Source of the DNA: Liberibacter brunswickensis
Lineage (GTDB): Bacteria > Pseudomonadota > Alphaproteobacteria > Rhizobiales > Rhizobiaceae
NCBI RefSeq assembly: GCF_036858155.1
Contig: NZ_JAAEJX010000006.1
Location: 1 to 64,000, forward strand
Length of the DNA stretch: 64,000 nt
Direction: 5' to 3'
Positions 35,959 to 46,589 of this stretch are shown in pieces. The notes under the pieces were generated by a model that saw nothing but the letters and a program-made list of their open reading frames with translations, ran no database searches and had not been told where the DNA came from. Position numbers and translations under genes: made by a program. Positions within the stretch are counted from its first letter, which is position 1, and each line of letters opens with the position of its first letter.

Positions 35959-37548
35959 ATGGATACTTTTTCAAAAATAAATTCTTTAAATCTCCAAGAA
36001 TACTCCGTATCAGAGCTATCTTACCATCTAAAAGATGAAATTGAATCTAAGTTTTCCTATATATCAGTCCGAGGAGAAGTATCTGGATATCGAGGAATTC
36101 ATTCGTCAGGACATGTATACTTCTCATTAAAAGATAATAAATCACGAATTGATGCTGTTATCTGGAAAGGAACTCTCAATAAAATTGAATATTTGCCAGA
36201 AGAAGGAATTGAATTTCTTATTCTAGGAAGAGTAACAACATTTCCAGGATCTTCTAAATATCAAATAATCATAGAATACTTGACACCATATGGGTCAGGT
36301 GAAATGATGAACACTTTAGAGAAAAGAAAAAAAAAACTATCAGAAGAAGGGCTTTTCTTAGATAAAAACAAAAAACCTATTCCCTTTATACCAAAAACAA
36401 TTGCAGTTATAACATCTCCTACAGGAGCGGTAATTCGTGATATTTTAAAAACAATCTCATGCAGATTTCCTTTGAGAGTAATTATCTTTCCAGTCAAAGT
36501 ACAAGGAGAGGAATGCCCTAAAGAGATCACTAATGCAATTATTCAATTAAATGATATAAAAGAAGAGAACGATTGTCCTAAACCAGATATTATAATTATT
36601 GCTCGTGGTGGTGGCAGCATAGAAGATCTATGGTATTTTAACGACGAAATGATTGTTAGAACTATCGCAAGTAGTTCTATCCCCATAATATCAGCCATTG
36701 GACACGAAACAGATTGGACACTAGCTGATCATGCAGCAGATTTAAGAGCAGCAACTCCAACAGGAGCTGCAGAAATTGCTGTTCCTGTAAAAGAGCATTT
36801 GCTATCATCTCTAAAGAATCTTGGATTAAGACTTGATAACACAAGTATTAGATTAATAAAAAACAAAACCAACACCTTGAATTATATAATTAGGACTATT
36901 CCAAGCTACGATCAAATTTTTTCTTGTCCACGTTATAGACTTGACAGACTATCCCGTGGATTGGAACATAATCTTGAAATTATAATTTTTCGCAAATGCC
37001 GTAATTTTTACAATATAAAAAATAGTATAAAATCAGATTTCCCGCAAATCATTCAAAAAAACCGTCAAAACATTATAGAAAAACAACAATATATTGAAAA
37101 AATAATTGAACAAAACATGCGTTATATATTCATGAAAAAAAAAGAAAAAATTGTCATTCTTCGCATGCTACTAGAACGAACAAAAAGTCACATATCACAT
37201 ATTAATATACATATAAAAAAGATAATAAACCGTATTGAATTAATGCTATCACATAAAATAAAAAATTGTCGTACATCTATTTCAACAACAATCCAAATAT
37301 TGCAATCTCTCTCTTATGAGAACACACTAAAACGAGGATATACAACCATACGAGATACCAATAATAACTTTATAACTAAGGCGAATAATCTATCTGATGA
37401 AATAGTTATACTAATTGATTTTTTTGATGGAGAAGCAAATGCCATCGTAATAAATAAAAATCATCCTATTACGAAGGGTAAATCTACTAAAAAAAACATA
37501 CGTAAAAGAAAGAAGAACCTATCCGAAAACCAAGGCAAATTATTTTAG
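35959..37548 (+). CDS. xseA: Exodeoxyribonuclease VII large subunit
   Basis: The catalytic subunit of a single-strand DNA exonuclease involved in repair. An N-terminal OB-fold (YISVRGEVSGYRGIHSSGHVYF) is followed by the nuclease core with IIARGGGSIEDLWYFND, IPIISAIGHETDWTL and RAATPTGAAE, and by a long coiled-coil, lysine-rich C-terminal part. It has 529 residues. The stop overlaps the stop of the convergent aminopeptidase gene. The small subunit gene xseB is not adjacent. Confidence 0.96.
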   Translation: MDTFSKINSLNLQEYSVSELSYHLKDEIESKFSYISVRGEVSGYRGIHSSGHVYFSLKDNKSRIDAVIWKGTLNKIEYLPEEGIEFLILGRVTTFPGSSKYQIIIEYLTPYGSGEMMNTLEKRKKKLSEEGLFLDKNKKPIPFIPKTIAVITSPTGAVIRDILKTISCRFPLRVIIFPVKVQGEECPKEITNAIIQLNDIKEENDCPKPDIIIIARGGGSIEDLWYFNDEMIVRTIASSSIPIISAIGHETDWTLADHAADLRAATPTGAAEIAVPVKEHLLSSLKNLGLRLDNTSIRLIKNKTNTLNYIIRTIPSYDQIFSCPRYRLDRLSRGLEHNLEIIIFRKCRNFYNIKNSIKSDFPQIIQKNRQNIIEKQQYIEKIIEQNMRYIFMKKKEKIVILRMLLERTKSHISHINIHIKKIINRIELMLSHKIKNCRTSISTTIQILQSLSYENTLKRGYTTIRDTNNNFITKANNLSDEIVILIDFFDGEANAIVINKNHPITKGKSTKKNIRKRKKNLSENQGKLF

Positions 37549-38801
37549 AAAGCCCACTCTCCCCCTCTCATAATAGGAACGATAACACCATTTTTTGTAC
37601 AACCATCAACATTCACTTCGCCAGAACCAATCATCCAGTCAACATGAGCCATGCTTGAATTTCCACCCTGCTCCTCTATCCAATTATCTGATTCATTTAC
37701 AGGCTTTTTCAAGCATTTAGAATAACATTGCCCAAAAGCTATATGAGAAGCGGCATTCTCATCAAACAAAGTATCATAGAACAAAGTATTAGTTTTAGAT
37801 AACAGAGAAGAATGCGGAACCAAAGCTACTTCTCCTAGTCTACGAGCCCCTTCATCAATATCCAAAATTTTATTAAGCATCCCCTCCCCTTTTGAAGCAG
37901 ATGCTTCAACTACACGACCTTTATCGAAGCGAACCCTAATATTTTCAATTAACGTCCCTTGATATACGAGCGGCTTAGTACTTGTTGCATATCCATCTAC
38001 TTTTTTCGCATGAGGAGTAGTAAATACTTCTTCTGTGGGAATATTAGGATTGCAAACAACACTATTTTGCGCAAGAGAAGATCCACCCGACCAATGATGT
38101 CCATCTGCCAGACCAACCTTTAAAGATGTGTTAGGTCCTGAAAAACGAATTTCCGCAAAATCATTTTCGTTTAACCATTGAGATTTTTTATGAAGAAAAT
38201 TATTGTGCTTCGTCCAAGCAACTACAGGATCAATACAATTAGCACGAGACACGGAGAAAATGGTATTTGCAAGTTTTGCTAAAGCTATTGGAGTAGGATC
38301 GCTAGGATACACAACCTTTGCCCATTCACAACTTGGATAAGGAATAATGCTCCAATTGATATCAAAATTGGAAATTTTCTCCAAAGATGGCTTATAGGCC
38401 TTTAAATACGATTTATTTACACGACTTACTTTTTCTGGATCTTCATTCAATAGCAATAGAGGATCGTCACCAGAAATGCTCAATAAAGCAGTATTAGCAG
38501 AATACGCCTTAGAAAGCCCTTCACAGAACCAATCTGCAACACTATCAAAAGAATAATCAGATCCATATTTATAGCGCATGAGAGCAGTTTCGCTATCCTT
38601 ATAAAATACACTAACTAATCCAGCTCCTAAGATATAAGCATGTTTAGTGATTAATCTTACTAAAGGCAAAGCGCAAATCGGAGACATAACTATAAGATGC
38701 TGTCTTGGTTGAATATTAACACCAACTTGCAACGAAACTTTTGCTAGCTTTTCCAACATGACTAAGTCTACGTGTGAAACAGATGAATTACTATTTTTCA
38801 T
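37545..38801 (-). CDS. M29-family aminopeptidase (AmpS/PepS-like)
   Basis: A metal-dependent aminopeptidase of the thermophilic-aminopeptidase family. The metal-binding segments are visible: PTEEVFTTPHAKKVDG, GEVALVPHSS, LFDENAASHIAFG, and the C-terminal HVDWMIGSGEVNVDG. From ATG 38801 (GAAGAGGA upstream) it has 418 residues, the family norm; the frame extends further upstream but without a family match. It is monocistronic, converges on xseA and diverges from murJ. It probably recycles peptides in the cytoplasm. Confidence 0.92.
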   Translation of the reverse strand: MKNSNSSVSHVDLVMLEKLAKVSLQVGVNIQPRQHLIVMSPICALPLVRLITKHAYILGAGLVSVFYKDSETALMRYKYGSDYSFDSVADWFCEGLSKAYSANTALLSISGDDPLLLLNEDPEKVSRVNKSYLKAYKPSLEKISNFDINWSIIPYPSCEWAKVVYPSDPTPIALAKLANTIFSVSRANCIDPVVAWTKHNNFLHKKSQWLNENDFAEIRFSGPNTSLKVGLADGHHWSGGSSLAQNSVVCNPNIPTEEVFTTPHAKKVDGYATSTKPLVYQGTLIENIRVRFDKGRVVEASASKGEGMLNKILDIDEGARRLGEVALVPHSSLLSKTNTLFYDTLFDENAASHIAFGQCYSKCLKKPVNESDNWIEEQGGNSSMAHVDWMIGSGEVNVDGCTKNGVIVPIMRGGEWAF

Positions 38802-38936
38802 AAAATCCTCTTCATTGAACAATAATAATGAACAATTTACCGCAAAACAGTATCTACAGTGAAATTTATTTAAATGACAATATAGTTTTATAACCAAACT
38901 AAAAACTAAAATAAATTTCACTATTACATAGTTCAG

Positions 38937-38948
38937 TAGTATATACTA
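38937..38948. promoter_or_regulatory. 12-base perfect palindrome in the ampS-murJ divergent region
   Basis: TAGTATATACTA is a perfect palindrome lying between the divergent aminopeptidase and murJ genes. It could be an operator for a dimeric regulator or overlap a -10 element. No known regulator can be assigned. Confidence 0.3.
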
Positions 38949-39059
38949 TACTGCGGTCTAGGATGAAAGTTAATTGTTTACATTATTTAGAGACTATTGG
39001 TTCATTCATCCAAAAGGAATATATGTACGAGAGATTAAAATATGGGATTATGATATAAA

Positions 39060-40622
39060 ATGCAGATTATGAAGAATTTTTTTACGGTATGTACTTTAAC
39101 ATTAGGAAGCCGCTTTCTTGGCTTTATACGTGAAACTCTCATAGCAGCAACCCTTGGCATAGGAAAAGTATCGGATGTTTTTTACATAGCATTTTATCTC
39201 CCTTTCATTTTTCGCAGGCTAGCTGCTGAAGGTGTATTTCACAATTCTTTTATCCCACTATTCACTCAAGAAAAAGAAAAAAACGGATCTAAAAGCGCAC
39301 AGCAACTTTCTTCTGAAATTTTCAGTGTTCTAATTATTAGCCTATTATTACTAACTGTTATCGTAGAACTAATTATACCATTTCTTATCAGATTCTTATT
39401 AGCACCTGGATTCGCCTATCAATCAGATATGTATTTATTAACGGTACAATTATCTAGATTGATGTTTCCAAGCATAATTTTCATGTCACTAGCATCATTA
39501 ATAACGGGCATATTCTTTGCATTAAGGTGCTATTTTATTGGATCTATAAATCCAATAGTTCTCAATATAGGTCCAATTTTTGTGCTAACTTACGCATTAT
39601 GGTATAATCTTACCCCACAAAGAACTGCATATTTTTTATCTTGGGGAATATTCTTGACCACCATAGTTCAGTTATTTATTGCTTATTTTTATGCAAAAAA
39701 ACATGGAATTAATCCATCAGTTCAATATCCTCGCCTAACACACAATGTTAAAAAATTTTTAAAGCTGACACTTCCTCTTATTGTAACAGGAGGTGTTATT
39801 CAAATAAACAATATGGTAGGCCGAGCTATAGCTTCTAGTAATATAGGAATGGTATCTGCACTACAATATGCAGAACGAGTATATCTAATGCCAGTAGGAG
39901 TTATTGGAGGAGCTATGATGCTTGCAATATTGCCAGAATTATCTCGATCTATGAAATTGGAAAACAAAAAAAAGAGTTGTGAACTTCAAAATCAGGCTAT
40001 TGAATTTGTATCTTTTTTGACTATACCTTCTGCTGTTATCTTATTCATCTTCTCAAAAGAAATCATCACAATACTATATGAACGAGGGGCATTTTCTTCT
40101 CAAAATACACTTCTTGTATCCTCATTTTTATCTATTTATAGCATAGGAATTCCAGGTTTTATAATTGCTAAAAATCTTCAAACATCATTTTACGCTCAAA
40201 ATGATATGAAAAGTCCTATGAAGATCTCTTTAATATCGGTTTTTATAAATTTTATAATATCTATAACATCATTTCCATTTATAGGAGGATATGGTATTGC
40301 TTGTGCAGAAGTATTCTCAGGATGGGTAAATACAATTTATCTAGCGATGACTCTATGGAAGCGTAAGCAAATAAATTTTTATCCTAAAACCATCTATAGA
40401 ATTTTATCAATTTTAATATCATCTGGATTAATGGGGATTTTTATCACATTATCCAAACCACACTTATATAATAAATTAGCTGCAAAACAAACTTTTTTTG
40501 ATCAATTTATAAATCTTTCTATGCTACTATCGGGTTCATTATTATTCTATTTATGTTCAATTTTTCTACTTATTGGAAAAGATTTTTTATATTTATTAAT
40601 AAAGATTGTAAAAAATAAGTAG
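39060..40622 (+). CDS. murJ: Lipid II flippase MurJ
   Basis: A MOP-superfamily flippase that moves lipid II across the inner membrane for peptidoglycan synthesis. It has 520 residues with about fourteen hydrophobic spans. The N-terminal region (SRFLGFIRETLIAATLG, SDVFYIAFYLPFIFRRL, AEGVFHNSFIPLF) is the MviN signature, including essential arginines. The start at 39060 aligns with the usual length of the rhizobial N-terminus; ATG 39069 is possible. It precedes trpS by 63 bases, the rhizobial murJ-trpS pair. Confidence 0.96.
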   Translation: MQIMKNFFTVCTLTLGSRFLGFIRETLIAATLGIGKVSDVFYIAFYLPFIFRRLAAEGVFHNSFIPLFTQEKEKNGSKSAQQLSSEIFSVLIISLLLLTVIVELIIPFLIRFLLAPGFAYQSDMYLLTVQLSRLMFPSIIFMSLASLITGIFFALRCYFIGSINPIVLNIGPIFVLTYALWYNLTPQRTAYFLSWGIFLTTIVQLFIAYFYAKKHGINPSVQYPRLTHNVKKFLKLTLPLIVTGGVIQINNMVGRAIASSNIGMVSALQYAERVYLMPVGVIGGAMMLAILPELSRSMKLENKKKSCELQNQAIEFVSFLTIPSAVILFIFSKEIITILYERGAFSSQNTLLVSSFLSIYSIGIPGFIIAKNLQTSFYAQNDMKSPMKISLISVFINFIISITSFPFIGGYGIACAEVFSGWVNTIYLAMTLWKRKQINFYPKTIYRILSILISSGLMGIFITLSKPHLYNKLAAKQTFFDQFINLSMLLSGSLLFYLCSIFLLIGKDFLYLLIKIVKNK

Positions 40623-40685
40623 AACAAAGAATATTAATGTGATATTCAATTGACAATTAAAAATAACCCTATTTTTGGATATACT

Positions 40686-41750
40686 ATGGGAAAGTCTGAA
40701 AATCTTTTTGTATCAGGAATTCAACCAACTGGAGGATTACATCTTGGAAATTACTTAGGTATGACCAAAAAAGTTGTTAGCAGACAACAGATTTTCGATT
40801 GTACTGGAATATATTTCATTGCAGACCTACACGCGATTACCAATAAAGTAGTTCAAGAAAACTTGCAATATCAATCACGTTTGGTTGCAGCTTCATTACT
40901 GGCAGCAGGGATTGATCCTCCACGCAACATTATATTCAAACAGTCTGCTGTTTCTGAACATAGTGAATTAGCTTGGATTTTTAGTTGTATTGCAAGAATG
41001 GGCTGGATGAATAATATGATTCAATTCAAAGAAAAAAGTAGAGGGAATGGCAAAACAACTTCACTTGGATTATATGCTTATCCTGTTTTGATGGCAGCAG
41101 ATATACTATTATATCGAGCTACTCATGTTCCTGTAGGAGAAGATCAAAGACAACATCTTGAATTAACTCGCCTTATAGCACAAAGGTTTAACGCCGAATT
41201 TAAACATAAAATAGACGAGATTTCTCAAAAATATGCTAAAGAAGAACAATTTAGCAAAGGATTTTTCCCTATAATTGAAGCTATAATAGACAAATCAGCA
41301 TCTCGTATCAAATCTTTAAAAGATGCATCTAAAAAGATGTCTAAATCAGATTCTTCTGATTATTCACGTATTAACTTACTAGATAATGCAGATATAATTA
41401 CAAAAAAGATCAAAAAAGCTAAAACAGATGGCGATGTATTACCTTATGAATTTTATGAACTTGAAAATAGACTTGAAGCAAAAAATCTTGTAGAAATTTT
41501 CGCAACAATACGAAATATGAAAAAAGAAGAAGTACTAAAACAATTTGCAGGACAGTATTTTTCTAAATTTAAACTGGCATTAACTGATGCTATAATAGAG
41601 GAAATTACACCTATATCTAAAAAAATTTACCATCTATTAGAAGATAGAAATTATCTTGATAATATTTTAATTGAAGGAGCAAATCTCGCTCGTTTTCGTG
41701 CTAAAGAAACGATGAAATATGTTCATGAGATAGTTGGATTATCTCATTAA
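40686..41750 (+). CDS. trpS: Tryptophanyl-tRNA synthetase
   Basis: A class I synthetase charging tRNA-Trp. The HIGH-type motif is GGLHLGNY (16-23), and the KMSKS motif is KKMSKSDSSD. From ATG 40686 (GGA seven bases upstream) it has 354 residues, beginning MGKSENLFVSGIQPTG; an upstream TTG start adds a segment without a family match. It probably shares a transcript with murJ. Confidence 0.96.
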   Translation: MGKSENLFVSGIQPTGGLHLGNYLGMTKKVVSRQQIFDCTGIYFIADLHAITNKVVQENLQYQSRLVAASLLAAGIDPPRNIIFKQSAVSEHSELAWIFSCIARMGWMNNMIQFKEKSRGNGKTTSLGLYAYPVLMAADILLYRATHVPVGEDQRQHLELTRLIAQRFNAEFKHKIDEISQKYAKEEQFSKGFFPIIEAIIDKSASRIKSLKDASKKMSKSDSSDYSRINLLDNADIITKKIKKAKTDGDVLPYEFYELENRLEAKNLVEIFATIRNMKKEEVLKQFAGQYFSKFKLALTDAIIEEITPISKKIYHLLEDRNYLDNILIEGANLARFRAKETMKYVHEIVGLSH

Positions 41751-41966
41751 AAAAGTATTATATGAAGAAATTTTCAATATATTTATATAAATTAGTATAT
41801 AAATAAGAACTGCATTAATTAAAAATCCTTATATAAAAATCTTTACAAGAGATATAATAATATGGAATTATTCCTTGCTTTTTTTAATAGTATGATTAAC
41901 GCTTAATTATCTTGTCTTTTAAATAAAATGTTTTTTAGCATTTCCTATATACAATGAGTTTAAATA

Positions 41967-42917
41967 TTGGCTGTCTATACCCATCCTTCTCAAAAAGAAA
42001 TCGATTTTTTCATACAAGAATACAAAATAGGACAACTAGTTTCAATTGAGCCTATTATTAATGGTATAGATAATTCTAATTTTGTCCTTAAAACTTCTAA
42101 TGGAACATTCATTCTTACTATTTATGAAAAACGTATCAATAAAAAAGATATACCTTTTTTTATTGAATTATTACGCTATATTTATTGCAATAAATTACCT
42201 TGCCCTCTACCTATCTCTAGAAATGATGGAGAAATTTATGGATTTATCTCTAATAAACCAGCTGCTATCTTCTCTTTTATTAAAGGCAGATCATTAAGTA
42301 ATACATCTGTAACGCATTGTGAAGAAGTCGGCAGTATTCTTGCTTCCATGCATCAAAAAACAAAAGGTTTCCATCTTTATAGAAAAAATAATTTATCACT
42401 ACCTGATCTAAAAAATTTATGGCTAATATGCAGTGATAAGATAAATGAAAATTTAAAAAAGGAAATAGATAATGAATTATGTTTTCTAGAGGAATCATGG
42501 CCTAAAAATTTGCCCACTGGTATTATTCATGCGGATCTATTTCCAGATAACGTACTATTTTATAACAATAAAATTATAGGATTAATTGATTTCTACTTTT
42601 CTTGCTATGACTTTTTTATGTATGATCTCTCTATTTGTATCAATGCTTGGTGCTTTAATGAAAATGATACTTATAACAAATCTAAAGGATTTTCTATTGT
42701 AAATGGATACAATAAAGTAAATAGTATTTCAGAAAATGAACTGCAATCACTTCCTATTCTATTACGTGGATCAGCATTACGTTTCTTTTTGACTCGTCTA
42801 TATGATAGCCAAAACATACCATTTAATTCTATTGCAATTACAAAAGATCCTATGGAATATATTCGTAAAATAAGATTTCACAAAAAAACATCATGTGTAT
42901 CACAATATGGATTTTAA
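41967..42917 (+). CDS. thrB: Homoserine kinase (APH-fold type)
   Basis: It phosphorylates homoserine for threonine synthesis. It belongs to the aminoglycoside-phosphotransferase-like type used by alphaproteobacteria, not the GHMP type: the catalytic loop is HADLFPDNV (188-196), followed by LIDFYF (206-211) in place of the metal-binding D-F-x. The start is TTG 41967, giving MAVYTHPS, which matches the family N-terminus (MAVYT); no in-frame ATG is nearby. It has 316 residues. Its 3' end overlaps the start of rnhA. The ispH gene that usually precedes thrB in Rhizobiales is not here. Confidence 0.93.
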   Translation: MAVYTHPSQKEIDFFIQEYKIGQLVSIEPIINGIDNSNFVLKTSNGTFILTIYEKRINKKDIPFFIELLRYIYCNKLPCPLPISRNDGEIYGFISNKPAAIFSFIKGRSLSNTSVTHCEEVGSILASMHQKTKGFHLYRKNNLSLPDLKNLWLICSDKINENLKKEIDNELCFLEESWPKNLPTGIIHADLFPDNVLFYNNKIIGLIDFYFSCYDFFMYDLSICINAWCFNENDTYNKSKGFSIVNGYNKVNSISENELQSLPILLRGSALRFFLTRLYDSQNIPFNSIAITKDPMEYIRKIRFHKKTSCVSQYGF

Positions 42918-43365
42918 AAACTTAAAAGAAATTATAGCATATACTGACGGTGCTTGCTCCGGGAATCCAGGGCCTGGAGGATGGGGAGTATTATTACAAT
43001 ATCAAGAGAAAGAAAAAATCATTTCAGGAGGAGAAAAAGAAACAACAAATAATAGAATGGAATTAACAGCTGTAATTAAAGCACTTACTGCCCTTAAATA
43101 TCCATGTAAAGTTACTTTGTATACAGATAGTTCTTATGTCCACAAAGGATTTTCACAATGGATATGCAAATGGGAAAAAAATGATTGGAAAACTGCTGAA
43201 AAAAAACCTGTGAAAAATGTAGATCTATGGATGAAGTTTATAGACGCGTCCAAAAAACATAAAGTTAATTTGTATTGGATAAAAGGTCATGCAAGGAATC
43301 AAGAAAATAATAAAGTTGATCAAATAGCAAGAGCTGCTGCTATTTCATTTAAAAACAAGATATAA
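42907..43365 (+). CDS. rnhA: Ribonuclease HI
   Basis: It degrades RNA in RNA-DNA hybrids. The catalytic acidic residues are visible in YTDGACSGNPGPGGWG, NNRMELTAV, LYTDSSYV and NKVDQIAR, and the handle region includes WKTAEKKPVKNVDLW. ATG 42907 lies inside the end of thrB (overlap 11 bases); a GTG at 42895 is an alternative. The product has 152 residues. It is coupled to thrB, as in other Rhizobiales. Confidence 0.96.
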   Translation: MDFKNLKEIIAYTDGACSGNPGPGGWGVLLQYQEKEKIISGGEKETTNNRMELTAVIKALTALKYPCKVTLYTDSSYVHKGFSQWICKWEKNDWKTAEKKPVKNVDLWMKFIDASKKHKVNLYWIKGHARNQENNKVDQIARAAAISFKNKI

Positions 43366-43819
43366 TTTTCTCATTAAAAACAAATAGTAATAGAACTGTT
43401 ATCTATCTCTAGTAATCAACTTAACTGTATCTAATTGTTTTATACAATTCTAAAAGTCATTCAGATAAAAGATGATAAAGACCGCATGAATATAAATTCT
43501 ATTATATATTTCTAATATTTTAAACAATAACTATTGTATAAGGAAAATATCATTAAAATCTACTAGAAATATTTATAAATAAATACCCTATTATTACAAT
43601 GATTTATATTAAATTTTTATCAATAGAATATATCATAATTATCGAATATTTATTTTACATATTAATATTTTTTGCTAAACATATAACGAAAAAATTCGTA
43701 CAAAAGAACAATACGTTTATATAAAAATAATGCTCTGAAATAGATTTTTTTATAAAAAAACAAATCACAAATATGTTTTTAAATGGTATTTTAAAAACAT
43801 TAAACAAAAATATTTTTTT
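43366..43819. other. AT-rich convergent gap between rnhA and ftsK
   Basis: About 450 bases of AT-rich sequence separate the ends of two convergent genes. I see no coding remnant with recognisable motifs, no RNA gene and no strong terminator hairpin. It probably represents decayed sequence. Confidence 0.5.
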
Positions 43820-46249
43820 CTAACATTCCTCCATATATGATAATAAAATTTCTCGTTTACCAGTACTACTAGCAGGACCTATAACGCCTTTTTCTTCCAT
43901 GCTTTCTATAATAGACGCAGCACGATTATATCCAATTCCCAATCGACGCTGTATGTAAGATATAGAAGCCTTATTATCCCGCAAGACAATATCTACAGCT
44001 TGTTTATATAAATCATCAGTGCAAGAAGAATTTTCCGACATTCCTATTCCCTGCTTCAATACCATTGTCTCTTTTATATCAATATAATTAGCTTCTCCCT
44101 GTTTTTTCAGATGCGAAACGACCCTTTCAACTTCAATATCCGAGACAAAAGGCCCATGTATCCTTTGAACACGCCCTCCTCCTGTCATATAAAGCATATC
44201 TCCTTGACCTAAAAGCTGTTCTGCTCCTTGTTCTCCTAAAATAGTACGACTATCAATTTTTGAAGATACTTGAAAAGAAATTCTAGTAGGGAAGTTAGCC
44301 TTAATTGTACCAGTAATAACATCTACCGAAGGTCTTTGTGTTGCCATAATGACATGAATACCTGATGCGCGAGCCATCTGTGCTAAACGTTGTACAGCAC
44401 ATTCTATATCTTTCCTAGCCACCATCATTAGATCAGCCATTTCATCTATGACAACTACAATATATGGCATATGCTGCAAATCAAAATATTCTGTTTCATA
44501 AATAGCTTCACCTGTTTTTCGATCAAAACCAGTCTGCACTGTACGATTAAAGTCTTTCCCTGCATTACGATATCGTGCAATCTTAAGATTAAATCCATCA
44601 ATATTTCGAACGCCTATTTTAGACATTTTTTGATATCTTTCTTCCATTTCACAAACCAACCATTTAAGCGTAGTGACAGCTTTTTTAGGATCAGTAACAA
44701 CTGGAGTAAGAAGGTTAGGTATTCCATCATAAACAGAAAGTTCTAACATCTTGGGATCAATCATAATTAAACGACACTGATCCGGAGTCATACGATAAAG
44801 CAAAGATAAAATCATAGTATTTATAGCTACAGATTTTCCTGATCCAGTAGTTCCAGCTATTAAAAGATGTGGCATTTTAGCAAGATCAGCTACGACAGGT
44901 TTCCCTTCTATGCTTTTTCCAAGGTTTATCGCCAAATCACATTTATTTGTTTCAAAAACATTCGAAACAATCAAATCACTTAGTATAACAGTTTCACGCG
45001 TATCATTTGGCAATTCTATTCCTATAGCATTACGTCCTGGTATAACTGCAACACGTGCTGAGATAGCACTCATAGATCTGGCAATATCATCAGAAAGACC
45101 AATAATACGAGATGATTTTATTCCTGGAGCAGGTTCTAATTCATAGAGTGTAACAACAGGACCAGGACGAATATTAACAATCTCTCCCTGAATACCAAAA
45201 TCACTTAACACACTTTTTAATATACATGCATTATCTTGCATAAGCTCTGTAGAAAAATTCGTTTTATTTTTACATGACTGAGATGTAAAAAGAATTTTTG
45301 TAGAAGGAAGATCAAAGTTCCCAGAACCATAATTCGTCATATTTAATTCAGGAATATTTCTAACTACATCAGTATCTAACTTCTGATCTTCTTGAATCCT
45401 TATTTTTGATTCAGAATCCATAACTTTAGAAAAACCCAAATCCAAAGTAGGTTCAATTTTTTCAAAATTATCACTCATAGATATACTAGAATTCCTTGAA
45501 TATTTTTTAATCAAAAAAGATAAAAAACCAAATCTAAAAAAAACACTAATCCAATAATTTAACCTATTCCAAGTATGTTTTAAAATGCTTGGATTAATAA
45601 CATCTGTTTGATTTTCATTTTGTTGATCAAAATTAATTGAATAATCTGAATTATTATGACGATCATTGGGTTTACTATTCAGTATAGTCCCAGAAGAAAA
45701 AAATAAAAGCAATATCATAGCCAAAAATAATACAAGTTGAAACAAAAGAAATCCTAATTCCCTCGGGTACCCTTCGAAAAAAAGAGCAGGTAGCCTTATG
45801 ATTATATCACCAATTATACCACCAAAACCATTTTGAATAGGCCATGAATTAGATATAGGCAACGAGGAAAAAAAAGTTGCCGAAACCAAAAAGTTTATTA
45901 ACCATGCAGTAAACCTTTGCGAAAAAAGATAAATCTTTTTATCAAATAATAACGAAAAAGCCCATACCGTAGGAGGAGGCAAACAAAATACGATAGCAAT
46001 ACCAAAGCACTGCATCACAATGTCAGAAAAAATAGAACCACCATATCCTAAAAAATTTTTAGGTAAACGAAGAGTAATATATGAAAAGCTAGGATCATAT
46101 ACATCCCAAGTAGCTAAAGATAAAATGATGGAAAATAATAAACAAAGTAATATCAGCCCAGCAAAGATTTTTATTTTCTTTTTGCACCAATCTGACAACA
46201 AAAACTTCTTATTTTTATCTTCTATAATAAAAGATAGATTTTCAGACAT
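43820..46249 (-). CDS. ftsK: DNA translocase FtsK
   Basis: A septal DNA pump that clears and aligns chromosome termini at division and activates XerCD. The N-terminus has four membrane spans. A fairly short linker follows. The motor has Walker A AGTTGSGKSVAI, Walker B IVVVIDEMADLMM and RLAQMARASGIHVIMATQRPS. The C-terminal winged-helix gamma domain (ASISYIQRRLGIGYNRAASII) reads KOPS sequences. It has 809 residues, similar to other alphaproteobacterial FtsK. It is transcribed alone and diverges from trcR. Confidence 0.97.
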   Translation of the reverse strand: MSENLSFIIEDKNKKFLLSDWCKKKIKIFAGLILLCLLFSIILSLATWDVYDPSFSYITLRLPKNFLGYGGSIFSDIVMQCFGIAIVFCLPPPTVWAFSLLFDKKIYLFSQRFTAWLINFLVSATFFSSLPISNSWPIQNGFGGIIGDIIIRLPALFFEGYPRELGFLLFQLVLFLAMILLLFFSSGTILNSKPNDRHNNSDYSINFDQQNENQTDVINPSILKHTWNRLNYWISVFFRFGFLSFLIKKYSRNSSISMSDNFEKIEPTLDLGFSKVMDSESKIRIQEDQKLDTDVVRNIPELNMTNYGSGNFDLPSTKILFTSQSCKNKTNFSTELMQDNACILKSVLSDFGIQGEIVNIRPGPVVTLYELEPAPGIKSSRIIGLSDDIARSMSAISARVAVIPGRNAIGIELPNDTRETVILSDLIVSNVFETNKCDLAINLGKSIEGKPVVADLAKMPHLLIAGTTGSGKSVAINTMILSLLYRMTPDQCRLIMIDPKMLELSVYDGIPNLLTPVVTDPKKAVTTLKWLVCEMEERYQKMSKIGVRNIDGFNLKIARYRNAGKDFNRTVQTGFDRKTGEAIYETEYFDLQHMPYIVVVIDEMADLMMVARKDIECAVQRLAQMARASGIHVIMATQRPSVDVITGTIKANFPTRISFQVSSKIDSRTILGEQGAEQLLGQGDMLYMTGGGRVQRIHGPFVSDIEVERVVSHLKKQGEANYIDIKETMVLKQGIGMSENSSCTDDLYKQAVDIVLRDNKASISYIQRRLGIGYNRAASIIESMEEKGVIGPASSTGKREILLSYMEEC

Positions 46250-46589
46250 TTACGATAAAACCATATTTCAAATTGTAAAAATATATTAGCTATAGAAAAC
46301 TATTACACGTTTTGTTTAAAACGCTAGTCTATATATTAGTCATATATTAAAGTTAAAAATTAGTTCATCTTTTGTATAAAATCAGTTAAATATAACCTGA
46401 ATAATGATGATGTCATAATCAACCTTTATTTAAATACTGAAAAATATATCTTATTATTTCTACATCATTTGAAAAGAGAAATATAAAATGATATTGCCAT
46501 TTTTATTTTTTCCCTGTTATGATATATGAAAATTGGATTTGATTTTGTAAAAAAAACAAGCATTACTTGCGTGATTAAGGATATACAAT
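46250..46589. other. Divergent AT-rich region between ftsK and trcR
   Basis: It must hold the promoters of ftsK (leftward) and trcR (rightward). AAGGATATACAAT before ATG 46590 gives a clear trcR ribosome binding site. No promoter with both elements close to consensus was found, and no RNA gene. Confidence 0.5.

Noticed and set aside
38770..38795. parS-like sequence with GTGTGAAACA
   Set aside because: Only half of the palindrome matches, and it lies in the 5' end of the aminopeptidase gene. The exact site in rsmG is the supported one.
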